64,000 bases of DNA, taken from assembly GCF_046250185.1 (NCBI RefSeq), contig NZ_CP176469.1, one strand, 5' to 3'. Below the pieces are notes generated by a model, which did no database searches, was not told the DNA's origin, and was given only the letters and a program-made list of their open reading frames with translations. The DNA comes from Litorimonas sp046250185 (GTDB lineage Bacteria; Pseudomonadota; Alphaproteobacteria; Caulobacterales; Maricaulaceae). Positions 18,159 through 27,627 of this stretch are shown here, piece by piece (positions within the stretch are counted from its first letter, which is position 1; every line of letters begins with the position of its first letter). A program made the translations under genes and the position numbers.

Positions 18159-18215
18159 TCCAGTGTTGAAAGAGCATCGCTCCCACTTTACGATTGCTCT
18201 AGAAAAGAGGCTGTC

Positions 18216-18695
18216 ATGATTAAGCACTATAAAAACGCCCAAGGCTATGCGTGGTTATTCTACGCTTTGTATATGATTAGTCTGGTGATCGCTCTGATTG
18301 CGATGGGGTTGCTTGGGGGATATTTTGGTGTGCAAAATCCCATCGTGATGGGCCTTGTCGCGCTGATCCCGCCTATCGTGTCGACCCATCTGGCAGCGGG
18401 TCGGTTCCTGAGTATCGAACAGCGCAGCCCAACGAGTTCAGAAGTCATCAGCATCGCCTTTCGCGGCTTTTTGCTCGCGACAGCCCTCCCGCTCATTATT
18501 CTAATTGCCGGAGCGGCGATTGAGTTTTTCATCGACAAAGAAGTCATGCTGAAGCTCTTTATGGGCGTTGGTCCCGTCGTGGGGTATGTCGGGCTGACGA
18601 GCTATCTCATGCTAGTCCTCAGTTTCGGGCCGATCGCTTATTTCCGTCAGCAAAATCGACAGCGGATAGTCGATGACCACGCTGCAATACGCTGA
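18216..18695 (+). CDS. Small integral membrane protein, paralogue 1 (ABZJ_00895-like)
   Basis: A 159-residue protein with four predicted membrane helices (about residues 12-36, 43-62, 85-110 and 115-142). The loop AAGRFLSIEQRSPTSSEV between helices 2 and 3 resembles the ABZJ_00895 family of uncharacterised membrane proteins. A related protein lies just after apt. The start ATG has a purine-rich AAGAGG upstream. Function unknown. Confidence 0.72.
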   Translation: MIKHYKNAQGYAWLFYALYMISLVIALIAMGLLGGYFGVQNPIVMGLVALIPPIVSTHLAAGRFLSIEQRSPTSSEVISIAFRGFLLATALPLIILIAGAAIEFFIDKEVMLKLFMGVGPVVGYVGLTSYLMLVLSFGPIAYFRQQNRQRIVDDHAAIR

Positions 18696-18709
18696 TCAGG
18701 GGCGAACGC

Positions 18710-19237
18710 GTGAACCTGAAAGACACCATCCGCACCATTCCAGACTTCCCAAAGCCGGGGATCATGTACCGCGATATTACGACGCTGCTGACCAATCGCG
18801 CCGCTTTGGCAGAGACAATCCAGCAACTCGCCGCGCCCTATCGGGATAAGACCATTGATAATGTGGTGGGGATAGAGGCGCGCGGCTTCACCTTTGGCGC
18901 CGCTTTGGCGGTGGAAATCGGCGCAGGGTTTGTGCCGATTCGCAAGGCGGGCAAGCTGCCCTTTGACACGTATAAGCAAGATTACCAGTTGGAATACGGC
19001 ACGGACACGATGGAAATTCACGCCGACGCTATCCGTAAAGGTGAGCGCTGCGTCCTCGTCGACGATTTGATCGCGACAGGCGGCACGGCGGAAGCGGGCG
19101 TGAAATTGCTGCGCAAAGTTGAGGCCGAAATCGTCGGCGCTGCCTTCGTTATCGACCTGCCAGAGCTAGGCGGGTTAGCAAAGCTGACCAAGATGGGTAT
19201 TCCCGTGACGGCGCTGATGGCGTTTGATGGGCATTAG
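18710..19237 (+). CDS. apt: Adenine phosphoribosyltransferase
   Basis: Salvages adenine to AMP with PRPP in the cytosol. The PRPP-binding loop VLVDDLIATGGTAEA (about residues 118-132) is diagnostic, and the N-terminus IRTIPDFPKPGIMYRDITTL is the Apt-specific start. The start codon is GTG; the upstream AGGGGCGA is a fair ribosome binding site. Length of 175 is normal. It sits between two related membrane-protein genes. Confidence 0.95.
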   Translation: MNLKDTIRTIPDFPKPGIMYRDITTLLTNRAALAETIQQLAAPYRDKTIDNVVGIEARGFTFGAALAVEIGAGFVPIRKAGKLPFDTYKQDYQLEYGTDTMEIHADAIRKGERCVLVDDLIATGGTAEAGVKLLRKVEAEIVGAAFVIDLPELGGLAKLTKMGIPVTALMAFDGH

Positions 19238-19239
19238 GT

Positions 19240-19692
19240 TTGCCGTCATATAATCGTGAAATAACCGAACCCATTTCCCTCAAAAAGTATCTTTGGTTGT
19301 TCTTGGCGACTTATATAGGACTTTTTATAGTGGTGATCTGCGCCATGTTTATTGGGGTAATGTTGGGAGTTCCGTTCCACATCAATTTTGTCCTAAAAAT
19401 CCTCGCGTCGTCAGCCAGCACCGTGTTTGTTGGACGACAGTTTGTGAAAACCATGCACCGCGCCCCATCAATCAAAGAGCGAGACCATCTGGCATTTTGG
19501 AGCGTTGTTCTCTTCGCGTTAGTTGACCTGTCATTGAAGGCAGTATTTTCAGGTGTTTTGCAACTGGTCGCATTTGTCCTCTTGGTAGCGCATTGCGTTA
19601 TCTTGTATTTTATTGCGCGCTGGGCGTATGGCTCTCTGGTGCAGAAGCAGGCGGGCAAAGCCAAAACAGAGGTTAGCGAAATTTTCGACTAG
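19240..19692 (+). CDS. Small integral membrane protein, paralogue 2 (ABZJ_00895-like)
   Basis: About 150 residues with four hydrophobic segments and the loop VGRQFVKTMHRAPSIKERDH between helices 2 and 3, in the same place as the GRFLSIEQRSPTSSE loop of the protein at 18216-18695. The two are probably divergent copies. The start is TTG, two bases after the apt stop, with no better start nearby. Its base composition is more AT-rich than apt. Function unknown. Confidence 0.65.
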   Translation: MPSYNREITEPISLKKYLWLFLATYIGLFIVVICAMFIGVMLGVPFHINFVLKILASSASTVFVGRQFVKTMHRAPSIKERDHLAFWSVVLFALVDLSLKAVFSGVLQLVAFVLLVAHCVILYFIARWAYGSLVQKQAGKAKTEVSEIFD

Positions 19693-19694
19693 CC

Positions 19695-21206
19695 TTATTT
19701 AATCAAGGCTCGCACAATAATTTCGCCGACATCCCCTTGCGCGAGCGATGCGCCCGCAAAGCGGACAACACAGGCACCGCCTGTGCAATCCGTATTCGCG
19801 CTGGGCAGGGTAGGGCTGCCAAATGTCCCGCCGCTAAACCCTGTGCTGCTGGCAGAGATGAACTCTAATGTGTCTGGCAGGGTGTCAGAAATATCTATGT
19901 CATTGGCAGCCGTGGTCGCCGTTGCGGCATTGGTTACAGTGATCTTGTAGAGAATTTCACGGCCTGGCGTCATATAAAGTCCTGCATTGGTTGGATCAAA
20001 AACCTCGACAGATTTTACCGCTGACAAATCCGCGACGAGGGGTGGGCAGACCCGCATATTGGCGAAAAAGCTCATGATTTGTGGGGCAGGGTTCGCTTGC
20101 ACAGAGGGATCATTGTCATAGGTCAGGGTGATCTGATCAACCGCGTTGGTGAAGGTGATGTTGGCATTGGCCGCAGAAGACGTAGCGGGGGCTAGCGCTG
20201 TCCCTACGATCTGGTTACCAGTGACGGTGTTGGCGGTGCTACCAGTGAGGCTTGGCGTCACAGCGGCCCCCCCGAACGATCCCGCGACTGTCACCCGATC
20301 AACCCAATTATTGCGGTCAATGTCGAATATATCAAACCCGACAGAGGCTACCCCCTGACCTGGCGCGCCGACATTCACAGTGACAGTCAGGCTTTCTGCT
20401 TGTGAGGTGAAATCGACATACATGGCCAGAGAATTTTGTGCGGTCCCGCCGCCCGTAAATTCCGTGAGGGTGGCAGGTGTCATAACGCCGTTTCGAGGAA
20501 TAAGGCGGGCTGTGTTGCCTGTCACTGTGATCGACATGGGGATACTGGTGCCGATGGTGTAGCCGTTGATCAGGCTCCCCGCCGCCCAGCCATTCGTTGT
20601 CCCCACTGGCCCCCAATTAAACGCGATTTGCTCGCTGGCGGGGCATGACAAGGGCGGGCCTGTTGGCGGCGCGGTGGAGGCTGTGAGTTGCAAGGTAGCA
20701 ATGTCAAAGCTGCCATTATCGGCCGACGGAAACGCATCGCACATCAGCAGCGTCCACGTGCCAGCGGAGTTTTGGTTGTTAAACGCAGACAGCGCATTGC
20801 TGGGCCGCACGGTGTTCTCATAGGGCGGCGCAATGGTGCCGTCTGCCGTATCATGAGGGGCGGTGTTGATGAGGGTCGCGGCGCTGTCGTCTAAGAAGAC
20901 GTTGTAATTATCGATGTTCCCGCCTGCGCCTGTATTGGGCGCAATGACTTGCACTTCGGTGCCAGCGGGTGAGCGCAGACGCACATTCATATCCCCGCGC
21001 CACGTATGCTCAGCTTGGAAGCCCAGATTGACGTCGCCAATGTTAAAGCTATCGGTGACGTTGAACGTCCGAACGAGGTCGTTTGTCCCGCAAGCTGTTG
21101 TTCCATTAATCGGCGCGTCAACGGTTGTGACGTAGTCGACGGACCAAGCGTGGGGCGCGATACTGATCACGAGAACGAGCATCAAAGCCCAAAGATGTGC
21201 CCGCAT
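19695..21206 (-). CDS. Secreted P-domain/DUF11 protein, paralogue 1
   Basis: A 503-residue exported protein. A signal peptide ends near residue 22. Residues about 25-175 form a proprotein-convertase P domain (VNLGFQAEHTWRGDMNVRLR, SAGTWTLLMCDAF). A middle region (about 185-390) with paired cysteines and FDIFDIDRNNWVDRVTVAGS is shared with the neighbour but not recognised. The end is a DUF11-type repeat (about 395-503, EILYKITVTNAA, DISDTLPDTLEF). No protease domain is attached, so it is probably a surface or adhesive protein. A strong GAGGAGG site precedes the ATG. Confidence 0.85.
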   Translation of the reverse strand: MRAHLWALMLVLVISIAPHAWSVDYVTTVDAPINGTTACGTNDLVRTFNVTDSFNIGDVNLGFQAEHTWRGDMNVRLRSPAGTEVQVIAPNTGAGGNIDNYNVFLDDSAATLINTAPHDTADGTIAPPYENTVRPSNALSAFNNQNSAGTWTLLMCDAFPSADNGSFDIATLQLTASTAPPTGPPLSCPASEQIAFNWGPVGTTNGWAAGSLINGYTIGTSIPMSITVTGNTARLIPRNGVMTPATLTEFTGGGTAQNSLAMYVDFTSQAESLTVTVNVGAPGQGVASVGFDIFDIDRNNWVDRVTVAGSFGGAAVTPSLTGSTANTVTGNQIVGTALAPATSSAANANITFTNAVDQITLTYDNDPSVQANPAPQIMSFFANMRVCPPLVADLSAVKSVEVFDPTNAGLYMTPGREILYKITVTNAATATTAANDIDISDTLPDTLEFISASSTGFSGGTFGSPTLPSANTDCTGGACVVRFAGASLAQGDVGEIIVRALIK

Positions 21207-21278
21207 GGGGAGACCTCCTCTTAACGAAGCTCATCCCATGGTGCAATCTATAGGTGTATTATATTGAGAAAGCGTAAA

Positions 21279-23237
21279 CTACTTTATCAAGGCGCGGACG
21301 ATGATCTCGCCCGTCGTATTGATCGGTAATGTCCCGCCAGAATAGCGGATGACGCAAGCGCCGCCGACACAATCTGTATTCGCAGCTGGCAGGGCAGGCG
21401 ACCCAAAGGCACCGCCTGTGAACCCTGTCGTGGTCGCCGACACAAATTGCACCGTCTCGGGCAGGGTGTCAGAAATATCGATATTGTCAGCCGCCGCGCT
21501 GGCCGTCGCGCTATTGACGACTGTGATTCTATATTCGACCTCATTCCCGGGTGTCATATAGAGGCCGAGATTGGCAGGGTCATATACGGCGACAGATTTG
21601 ACGGCTGTAATGTCCGCGCTCAGTGACGGACACATGACGAGCTTTTGCATGCTGATCACCTGCGAGGCAGGGTTGGCTGTCGGGCTGGCATTGTCATATG
21701 TGAATGTCACCGTATCGACAGCATTTTGGAATGTCACAGTCGTGTTGCCCGCTGGATTGCCCGTTGGTGCGCCTGCCGTGCCGATTAATTCATCGGGAGG
21801 ATTGACGGTGTTGGAGCCGCTAGACGTCAAGACGGGAGCAACGGGATTGCCGTTCAGGCTGCCCATGATTGTGATGCGGTCAACCCATGTGCCGTTATCA
21901 ATATCGAGGAGTTGGAATTGTAATTGGCCAACCCCTGTGCCTGCCGTGCCTAGCGTAATCGTGGTCAGCACGCTTTCTGTGACGGCGGCATAATCAACAT
22001 TCATAACAATGCCGTGTTCGCCCGCTGTCGCGCCATTCGCAAATTGTGTCGTGGAGACAGGGGTCTGTAACGAGCTGCCATTAAACGTCCGCGCGATAAA
22101 GCGATTTGTATCGCCCGTGACGGCAAAAGCGATGGTTTCGCCCCCCGCCGTGTAGCTGTTATTCAAACTCCCTGCTGTCCAACCATTGGTCGATCCAGGT
22201 GCGCCCCAAAGCAGGGTAAACTGATCCGCGATGGGGCAAGACAAACTTGGCGGTATACTGGACGGTGTCGGCGCGAGTGTCAGGCTGACATCATCATCCT
22301 CATTCGTCGATCCATTATTGACAGTCGAGTCAGGATCGTTCTGGCCTGACGCCGTGATCTCGCTATCGATGGTATAGCTGCCCGTCGACTGCACCGCCGC
22401 ATTTAGCGTAATCGACGTTACGGACCCATTGGCGAGCGAGGCGGGCAAAGTCCACAGCCCTGTCGCGCTGTTATAGCTGCCTGTTCCAGTCTGGCTGTTA
22501 AAGATGAGGCCAGAGGGGAGCGGAATATCGACGGTCACACCTGTCGCTGCTGCTCCGCCACTATTGGTGACGCTGTAAGTAAGCAAGACATTAGAGCCGA
22601 TTTCGGGCGTCGTATCGCTGGCCGTAACGCTCAAGCTTAGGTCTGCATCCGTGGGGCTGGAGAAGTATAATGTGGCGACACCAAAATTGCCTTGGTCGGC
22701 ATTAAAAAAATCACAAATATTGAGAGTCCATGTCCCGCTGGGGTTCTCACCTGCAAAACTCCCCATGCCGCCTGCGCCTGAATTTGAGCGAACACGGTTT
22801 TCATAAGGCGGGGCCGTTGTGCCATCTGCCGATGTGTGGGCGCCTGTATTGATGACGTCTGCCGCGCTATCATCGATCTCAATGTTGTAATTATCGAGGC
22901 CTTGCCCGCCATTGGGCGTCACCAGATCTGTCTGTGTGCCTTGGGGAGAGGTGAGACGTAGGCGGATATCCCCGCGATAGGTATGGGTGAGTTGCACGCC
23001 TAACGTCACATTCCCAAAACTTGTCAGGCCTGACACGACGATAGGGATGTTCAGTTCATTGGCCGTATTACAAGTTGCATCTGGCCCGATTTGCTGGCCT
23101 GTTGCCGTGGAATTAAAGGATTGCGCCGAGGCCGTTTGTGCAAATCCAATCAGGATCATAAACGTCGTTAGCAAGCGCACAAACCATGTGTAGTGCGCAG
23201 AAAATTGTCCGCTAATTGGTTTCATATATGAGGCCAT
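21279..23237 (-). CDS. Secreted P-domain/DUF11 protein, paralogue 2
   Basis: A 652-residue paralogue of the downstream gene with the same order: signal peptide (to about residue 38), P domain (YRGDIRLRLTS, SGTWTLNICDFF), the shared middle region (LDIDNGTWVDRITIMGS) and a C-terminal DUF11 repeat ending EIIVRALIK in both proteins. It differs by an extra DUF11-like repeat of about 120 residues after the P domain (DLSLSVTASDTTPEIGSNVL onward). GAGGGTTAGGG precedes the chosen ATG; a second ATG four codons in is possible. Secreted; binding partner unknown. Confidence 0.85.
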   Translation of the reverse strand: MASYMKPISGQFSAHYTWFVRLLTTFMILIGFAQTASAQSFNSTATGQQIGPDATCNTANELNIPIVVSGLTSFGNVTLGVQLTHTYRGDIRLRLTSPQGTQTDLVTPNGGQGLDNYNIEIDDSAADVINTGAHTSADGTTAPPYENRVRSNSGAGGMGSFAGENPSGTWTLNICDFFNADQGNFGVATLYFSSPTDADLSLSVTASDTTPEIGSNVLLTYSVTNSGGAAATGVTVDIPLPSGLIFNSQTGTGSYNSATGLWTLPASLANGSVTSITLNAAVQSTGSYTIDSEITASGQNDPDSTVNNGSTNEDDDVSLTLAPTPSSIPPSLSCPIADQFTLLWGAPGSTNGWTAGSLNNSYTAGGETIAFAVTGDTNRFIARTFNGSSLQTPVSTTQFANGATAGEHGIVMNVDYAAVTESVLTTITLGTAGTGVGQLQFQLLDIDNGTWVDRITIMGSLNGNPVAPVLTSSGSNTVNPPDELIGTAGAPTGNPAGNTTVTFQNAVDTVTFTYDNASPTANPASQVISMQKLVMCPSLSADITAVKSVAVYDPANLGLYMTPGNEVEYRITVVNSATASAAADNIDISDTLPETVQFVSATTTGFTGGAFGSPALPAANTDCVGGACVIRYSGGTLPINTTGEIIVRALIK

Positions 23238-23305
23238 CCCTAACCCTCATGCTCTCACGCACCTTAATGCTGCCTATCTTATAAAGGCGTGTGGTTGACG
23301 AGAGA

Positions 23306-23911
23306 TTAATCGACTGCGTTGCTCGCTGGGCGATATATTTGAGCAGGCGCGGCTTGTTTTGAGGCTATCTTGGGGGCGGGTGCTTGTGATTGGCGGATAC
23401 GGGGGTTGTTGCCTTTTCCGCCGAGTTGCCGATCTGCTGTAATTACGAATTTATCTCGGGTATTTGTGCTTGAAATTACCTTGATTGTATCGCTCTGCGT
23501 CGAGGTCGGAGCGGTATTTTTCAGACGCCATACATGAATGTTGGGTCGCTTAGCCGAGGGTGCGCCGAAAGCCGCTGTCAGGGCTGTTTTGGCTGTGTCA
23601 TAAGCGCCATTTTCTTGGCCATAAACAAGGCTAATCTGATCGATTTGCGACACGTCATCGAATTTATGCCCCACAAGCTTCACTCGGGGGCCGTTTTTAA
23701 CTTTATACACGCGGCTCTTCATGCGCGGGTCGTTGGATTTAAACGCGCGGTCAGGCTTGAGAGTGGCATTTTGATCGGGATTGCTCAGATCAAGCCCCGC
23801 TTCGTTCAATAGAATATAGATCGGGTCTTGGCTGTCTTGTGCCTGCGTTTGACCCGAGAGCGAGGCTACAAAACTGGCTGCAATCGCGAGGGTTAGGAGT
23901 CGTCGTGTCAT
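23306..23911 (-). CDS. Secreted protein of unknown function
   Basis: From ATG at 23911 the protein is 201 residues with a clean signal peptide ending QTQAQ. This start is chosen over the in-frame GTG 15 bases upstream because that GTG lies inside the GGAAGG ribosome binding site that serves the ATG. The mature part is basic, with a Pro/Ala/Lys-rich tail likely to be disordered. I recognise no family. It lies between the P-domain genes and ychF on the same strand; the gap to ychF holds no clear signal. Confidence 0.68.
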   Translation of the reverse strand: MTRRLLTLAIAASFVASLSGQTQAQDSQDPIYILLNEAGLDLSNPDQNATLKPDRAFKSNDPRMKSRVYKVKNGPRVKLVGHKFDDVSQIDQISLVYGQENGAYDTAKTALTAAFGAPSAKRPNIHVWRLKNTAPTSTQSDTIKVISSTNTRDKFVITADRQLGGKGNNPRIRQSQAPAPKIASKQAAPAQIYRPASNAVD

Positions 23912-24013
23912 AGTCCTGCCTTCCACATGAGGGCAGAGCTTTTCAGTTTTATCTTAACAAAGCGCAAATAGAGCTGAGTCCCGATTCCTGAATGGAAATG
24001 GCCGGTAGCGGGA

Positions 24014-25111
24014 TTAGACGTTAAATTTGAATAACATGATGTCGCCGTCTTTGACGAGGTATTCCTTGCCCTCTTGGCGGACTTTGCCCGCCTCTTTCGC
24101 ACCCGCTTCGCCGTTATGGGCGACATAATCGTCATAGGCGGTGGTTTCGGCGCGGATAAAACCCTTTTCAAAGTCACCATGGATGACGCCTGCACATTTG
24201 GGGGCGGTCCACCCATCTTGGAAAGTCCAAGCGCGGGCTTCCTTCGGCCCAACGGTGAAATAGGTTTTCAGACCCAGCAGAGCATAGCCCTTGCGGATCA
24301 AACGGTTCAGGCCAGGCTCTTCTAGGCCGATCGCGTCGAGATACTCAGCTTGTTCTTCGTCGTCCAGCAAAGCCATTTCAGATTCGATCTGCGCAGAGAT
24401 GATCACGGATTGCGCGCCTTCCGCCTCCGCATGGGCGACGACTTTGTCCGAGAATGCATTACCAGTCGCAGCGCTCTCTTCATCGACATTGGCAACATAG
24501 AGGACAGGCTTGGATGTCAGCAGTTGCAGCATACGCCACGCTTTTTTATCGTCTTCGTCGATCTCAACTGTGCGGGCAGGCTTCCCGTCCTCGAGCGCGG
24601 CAATCGCCACTTCAATCAGGCGCATGGTCTGGATCGCGTCTTTGTCATTCTGCTTGAGGCGTTTTTCCAGCCCGCTCTTGCGCTTCTCTAGGCTTTCCAG
24701 ATCGGCGAGCATTAGCTCTGTTTCGATCGTTTCGAAATCCGACATAGGATCAATGCGGCCTTCGACGTGCGTAATATCTTCGTCTTCAAAACAACGTAGC
24801 ACATAAACCACGGCGTCCGTTTCGCGGATATTGGCGAGGAACTGATTGCCCATGCCTTCGCCCTTGGACGCGCCTTTGACGAGGCCCGCAATGTCGACAA
24901 AATTCATGCGGGTCGGGATGATGGAGGCCGACTTGCCGATCTTGGCAATCACGTCCAAGCGCGGCTCTGGCATAGCAACGTCGCCGACATTTGGCTCAAT
25001 AGTGCAGAACGGATAATTCGCTGCCTGCGCATTAGCTGTCTTTGTTAACGCATTGAAAAGCGTAGATTTTCCGACATTCGGTAATCCAACAATTCCGCAT
25101 TTAAATCCCAT
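24014..25111 (-). CDS. ychF: Redox-regulated ATPase YchF (Obg family)
   Basis: A ribosome-associated ATPase of the Obg-like P-loop family. G1 loop GLPNVGKSTLFNALTKT (about residues 9-25) and switch II VDIAGLVKGASKGEG are intact, and a C-terminal TGS domain is present with DGDIMLFKFNV at the very end, as in all YchF proteins. Length of 365 is normal. It follows pth by ten bases, so rplY, pth and ychF form one run on this strand. Confidence 0.96.
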   Translation of the reverse strand: MGFKCGIVGLPNVGKSTLFNALTKTANAQAANYPFCTIEPNVGDVAMPEPRLDVIAKIGKSASIIPTRMNFVDIAGLVKGASKGEGMGNQFLANIRETDAVVYVLRCFEDEDITHVEGRIDPMSDFETIETELMLADLESLEKRKSGLEKRLKQNDKDAIQTMRLIEVAIAALEDGKPARTVEIDEDDKKAWRMLQLLTSKPVLYVANVDEESAATGNAFSDKVVAHAEAEGAQSVIISAQIESEMALLDDEEQAEYLDAIGLEEPGLNRLIRKGYALLGLKTYFTVGPKEARAWTFQDGWTAPKCAGVIHGDFEKGFIRAETTAYDDYVAHNGEAGAKEAGKVRQEGKEYLVKDGDIMLFKFNV

Positions 25112-25120
25112 GACGTAATC

Positions 25121-25696
25121 CTATTGTCTATCATTGATATATTCAGACACGCGTGTCTGGAACAGGTCAGCCTTGCCCTCTGCGAGCAGGTCGGCATAGC
25201 GGGCCGAGCCGTTGATCATGTCGTCGCGCAGTTCGTGTTCACTCTTGGCAAAGTCTGACAGGACGTAGCCCGAGACACGGTCTTTATGACCCGGATGCCC
25301 GATGCCCATGCGCACGCGCCGGAACTCATTCCCGCAATGCTGCTTGATTGAGCGCAGGCCATTATGCCCAGCAATACCGCCGCCGATTTTGATCCGAAAC
25401 TTGCCTGGATCAATGTCTAGCTCGTCATGGAATACGGTGATGTTTTCCAGCGGAACCTTATAGAAGCTCATCGCAGCCTGAACCGATTGCCCGCTCTCAT
25501 TCATGAAAGTGGAGGGCTTGAGCAGCAGAATTTTCTGCCCGTTGATTACACCAACGCGGGCGAGACCTTTGAACTGTGATTTCTCAGGCGGGAAGTTGTG
25601 ATCGTCGCCGATGGCGTCAATCGCCATGAAACCGATATTGTGGCGATGTCTCGCATATTTCGCGCCCGGATTTCCGAGGCCGACCCAGATTTGCAT
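25121..25696 (-). CDS. pth: Peptidyl-tRNA hydrolase
   Basis: Releases tRNA from stalled peptidyl-tRNA. WVGLGNPGAKYARHRHNIGF at the N-terminus holds the catalytic histidine; KPSTFMNESGQSV and VFHDELDIDPGK are the other conserved motifs. The start is set at the ATG preceded by GAGGAGG six bases upstream. The frame stays open for 62 more codons toward rplY, but that part is basic and unlike any Pth. The resulting 191 residues is the usual size. Confidence 0.95.
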   Translation of the reverse strand: MQIWVGLGNPGAKYARHRHNIGFMAIDAIGDDHNFPPEKSQFKGLARVGVINGQKILLLKPSTFMNESGQSVQAAMSFYKVPLENITVFHDELDIDPGKFRIKIGGGIAGHNGLRSIKQHCGNEFRRVRMGIGHPGHKDRVSGYVLSDFAKSEHELRDDMINGSARYADLLAEGKADLFQTRVSEYINDRQ

Positions 25697-25796
25697 GTCC
25701 GCCTCCTCTTCTGTGTGCGGTGTGCTTTGCCCAAAAGATAAGGCGCCCCGTCCGAATTGGAAGAGGCGCCCGAAAATAGACATCGATGGAGAGGGT

Positions 25797-26456
25797 TTAG
25801 CCTTCTTCGCCGTTCTGCTCTGTGGCTGGAACTTCGTCCGCAGCCATATCTTCGCCCTCTTCGCCGTCTTCTCCCTCTTCACCTTCCAATTTGGAAGCGC
25901 GAGAGGCCAGAACGGTTGCGATTGTGAAATCGCGGTCTGTAATGGACGGCTTAACGTCTTTTGGCAGGTTCACTTCTGAAATGTGGATGCTGTCACCGAT
26001 TTCCATAGCAGAAATATCAACGTCGATTTGATCTGGAATAGAGCCAGCTGGGCATTTTACTTCAATCGCGTAACGCACCACGTTCAACACACCGCCTTCT
26101 TTCAGGCCTGGCGCTTCGTCTTCGCCGACGAAATTAACAGTGACTTCAACTTCGATGATAGACTTAGCAGTCACACGATAGAAATCGATATGCATTGGCA
26201 TGTCTTTGACAGGGTGGAACTGAACATCCTTTGTCAGGACTTTCTGCTTTTTGCCGTCATGGGACAATTCGATCATGTTGGAGAGGAAGTCACCAGAGTT
26301 GATGGCTTTCAACACTTCGTTGAATTTTACACTCACGGAAACAGGGGCTTCGTCGCCGCCGTAGATAACCGCTGGCACCATGCCATTGCGACGGGCTTCG
26401 CGGGCAAAGCCTGTGCCTGTATTTTCACGTACTTCAATGTCGAGAACAACGCTCAT
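25797..26456 (-). CDS. rplY: 50S ribosomal protein L25/CTC family
   Basis: Binds 5S rRNA in the large subunit. The N-terminal L25 domain begins VLDIEVRENTGTGFAREARR and the C-terminal TL5-type beta domain contains FVGEDEAPGLKEGGVLN and DISAMEIGDSIHISE. The long form of 219 residues, with an acidic Glu/Gly-rich tail coded by short repeats, is usual in alphaproteobacteria. It leads into pth and ychF. Confidence 0.95.
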   Translation of the reverse strand: MSVVLDIEVRENTGTGFAREARRNGMVPAVIYGGDEAPVSVSVKFNEVLKAINSGDFLSNMIELSHDGKKQKVLTKDVQFHPVKDMPMHIDFYRVTAKSIIEVEVTVNFVGEDEAPGLKEGGVLNVVRYAIEVKCPAGSIPDQIDVDISAMEIGDSIHISEVNLPKDVKPSITDRDFTIATVLASRASKLEGEEGEDGEEGEDMAADEVPATEQNGEEG

Positions 26457-26502
26457 GATCTTATCCTTGATCTTCTGTCTAGTGATCCGTGAAATGAAAT
26501 AA

Positions 26503-26516
26503 CCGCCAAAAGGCGG
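26503..26516 (-). terminator. Possible terminator or attenuator between prs and rplY
   Basis: A 5-bp perfect stem with a 4-base loop (CCGCC, TTTT, GGCGG on the minus strand) is followed by a T-rich run TTATTTCATTT. It lies about 105 bases after the prs stop and 46 bases before the rplY start. The stem is short, so the call is weak; it could also be part of the rplY leader. Confidence 0.3.
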
Positions 26517-26621
26517 CTGTCACGGTCATTTATGTCTAATTTGGGCGGCTATTATGTGAAAAATGCGGGCTTTGCAAGGGGCAAGACGCGCAAAAGTGCA
26601 GCCTTTGCGTCCGAGTTTAAC

Positions 26622-27563
26622 CTAGCCAAACAATTTGGAGACGCTTTCATCATTGGAAATCCGCCGAATAGCTTCGCCCAAGAGCCTTGCGGTCGCACAT
26701 TCCCTGATTTTTTTGCAGTCTTTCACGGCTTTGGGCTGCGCGATTGTGTCAGTAATCACGACCTCGGTTAGCTCTGATGCGGTGATGCGTTCGACAGCGG
26801 GATCGGACAGAACGCCGTGAGTGATATAGGCCGAAACAGAATTGGCGCCGTGATCTTTCAGGGCTTTGGCCGCGTTACAGATCGTACCGCCCGAATCGAT
26901 AATGTCGTCATAAATGATGCAGGTGCGGCCCGCGACATCGCCGATAATATTCATAACCTCTGATTCGCCCGCCTTAGGACGACGCTTATCAACGATCGCA
27001 ATGTCTGCGTTGAACATCTTGGCAATCTGACGCGTCCGCACAACTCCGCCCGTATCGGGGGAGACGAAGAGCAGGTTGTCGCGCTCTTTCTTGGAGAAAC
27101 GGTCTTTGATGTCATCGACAAAGACAGGCTGCCCAAACAGGTTATCCGTTGGAATGTCAAAAAAGCCTTGGATTTGACCCGCGTGCAGATCAATCGTCAG
27201 GACGCGATGCGCGCCAGCTTTAGAAATCAGGTTCGCGACCAGCTTGGCTGAAATCGGTGTCCGTCCGCCTGTTTTACGGTCTTGGCGAGCATAGCCGAAA
27301 TAAGGAATAACCGCCGTAATGCGATCTGCGGACGCCCGCACCAGCGCATCAATCATGATCAGCAATTCCATCAAATGGTCATTGGCGGGGGCGGATGTGG
27401 GCTGAATGAGGAAAATATCTTCGCCGCGCACATTCTCGTTAATCTTGACGAAAATCTCTTGATCGCGAAAGCGCTCAATATCGACGGAGGTAAGGGGGAC
27501 GTCAAGCACATCTGCGATGCTCTGCGCCAAGGGTTCGTTGGCGGTTCCGCTAATCAATTTCAT
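26622..27563 (-). CDS. prs: Ribose-phosphate pyrophosphokinase
   Basis: Makes PRPP from ribose-5-phosphate and ATP, the precursor for nucleotides, histidine and NAD. The flexible loop DRKTGGRTPISAK, the metal site TIDLHAGQIQGFFD and the PRPP loop CIIYDDIIDSGGTICNAAKA are all present. The 313-residue length is typical. It lies alone between rplY and pgeF, with about 165 bases to rplY and 64 bases to pgeF. Confidence 0.97.
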   Translation of the reverse strand: MKLISGTANEPLAQSIADVLDVPLTSVDIERFRDQEIFVKINENVRGEDIFLIQPTSAPANDHLMELLIMIDALVRASADRITAVIPYFGYARQDRKTGGRTPISAKLVANLISKAGAHRVLTIDLHAGQIQGFFDIPTDNLFGQPVFVDDIKDRFSKKERDNLLFVSPDTGGVVRTRQIAKMFNADIAIVDKRRPKAGESEVMNIIGDVAGRTCIIYDDIIDSGGTICNAAKALKDHGANSVSAYITHGVLSDPAVERITASELTEVVITDTIAQPKAVKDCKKIRECATARLLGEAIRRISNDESVSKLFG

Positions 27564-27627
27564 GGCGATGGGAGTCCCTTGCTGTCGTTAATGTGTCATA
27601 TATCCAGTGACACCTGAAAGTAAATCG

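Noticed and set aside
26532..26771. Plus-strand frame of 79 codons starting in the prs-rplY gap
   Set aside because: Most of it is antisense to the conserved end of prs, and no ribosome binding site or family is seen.
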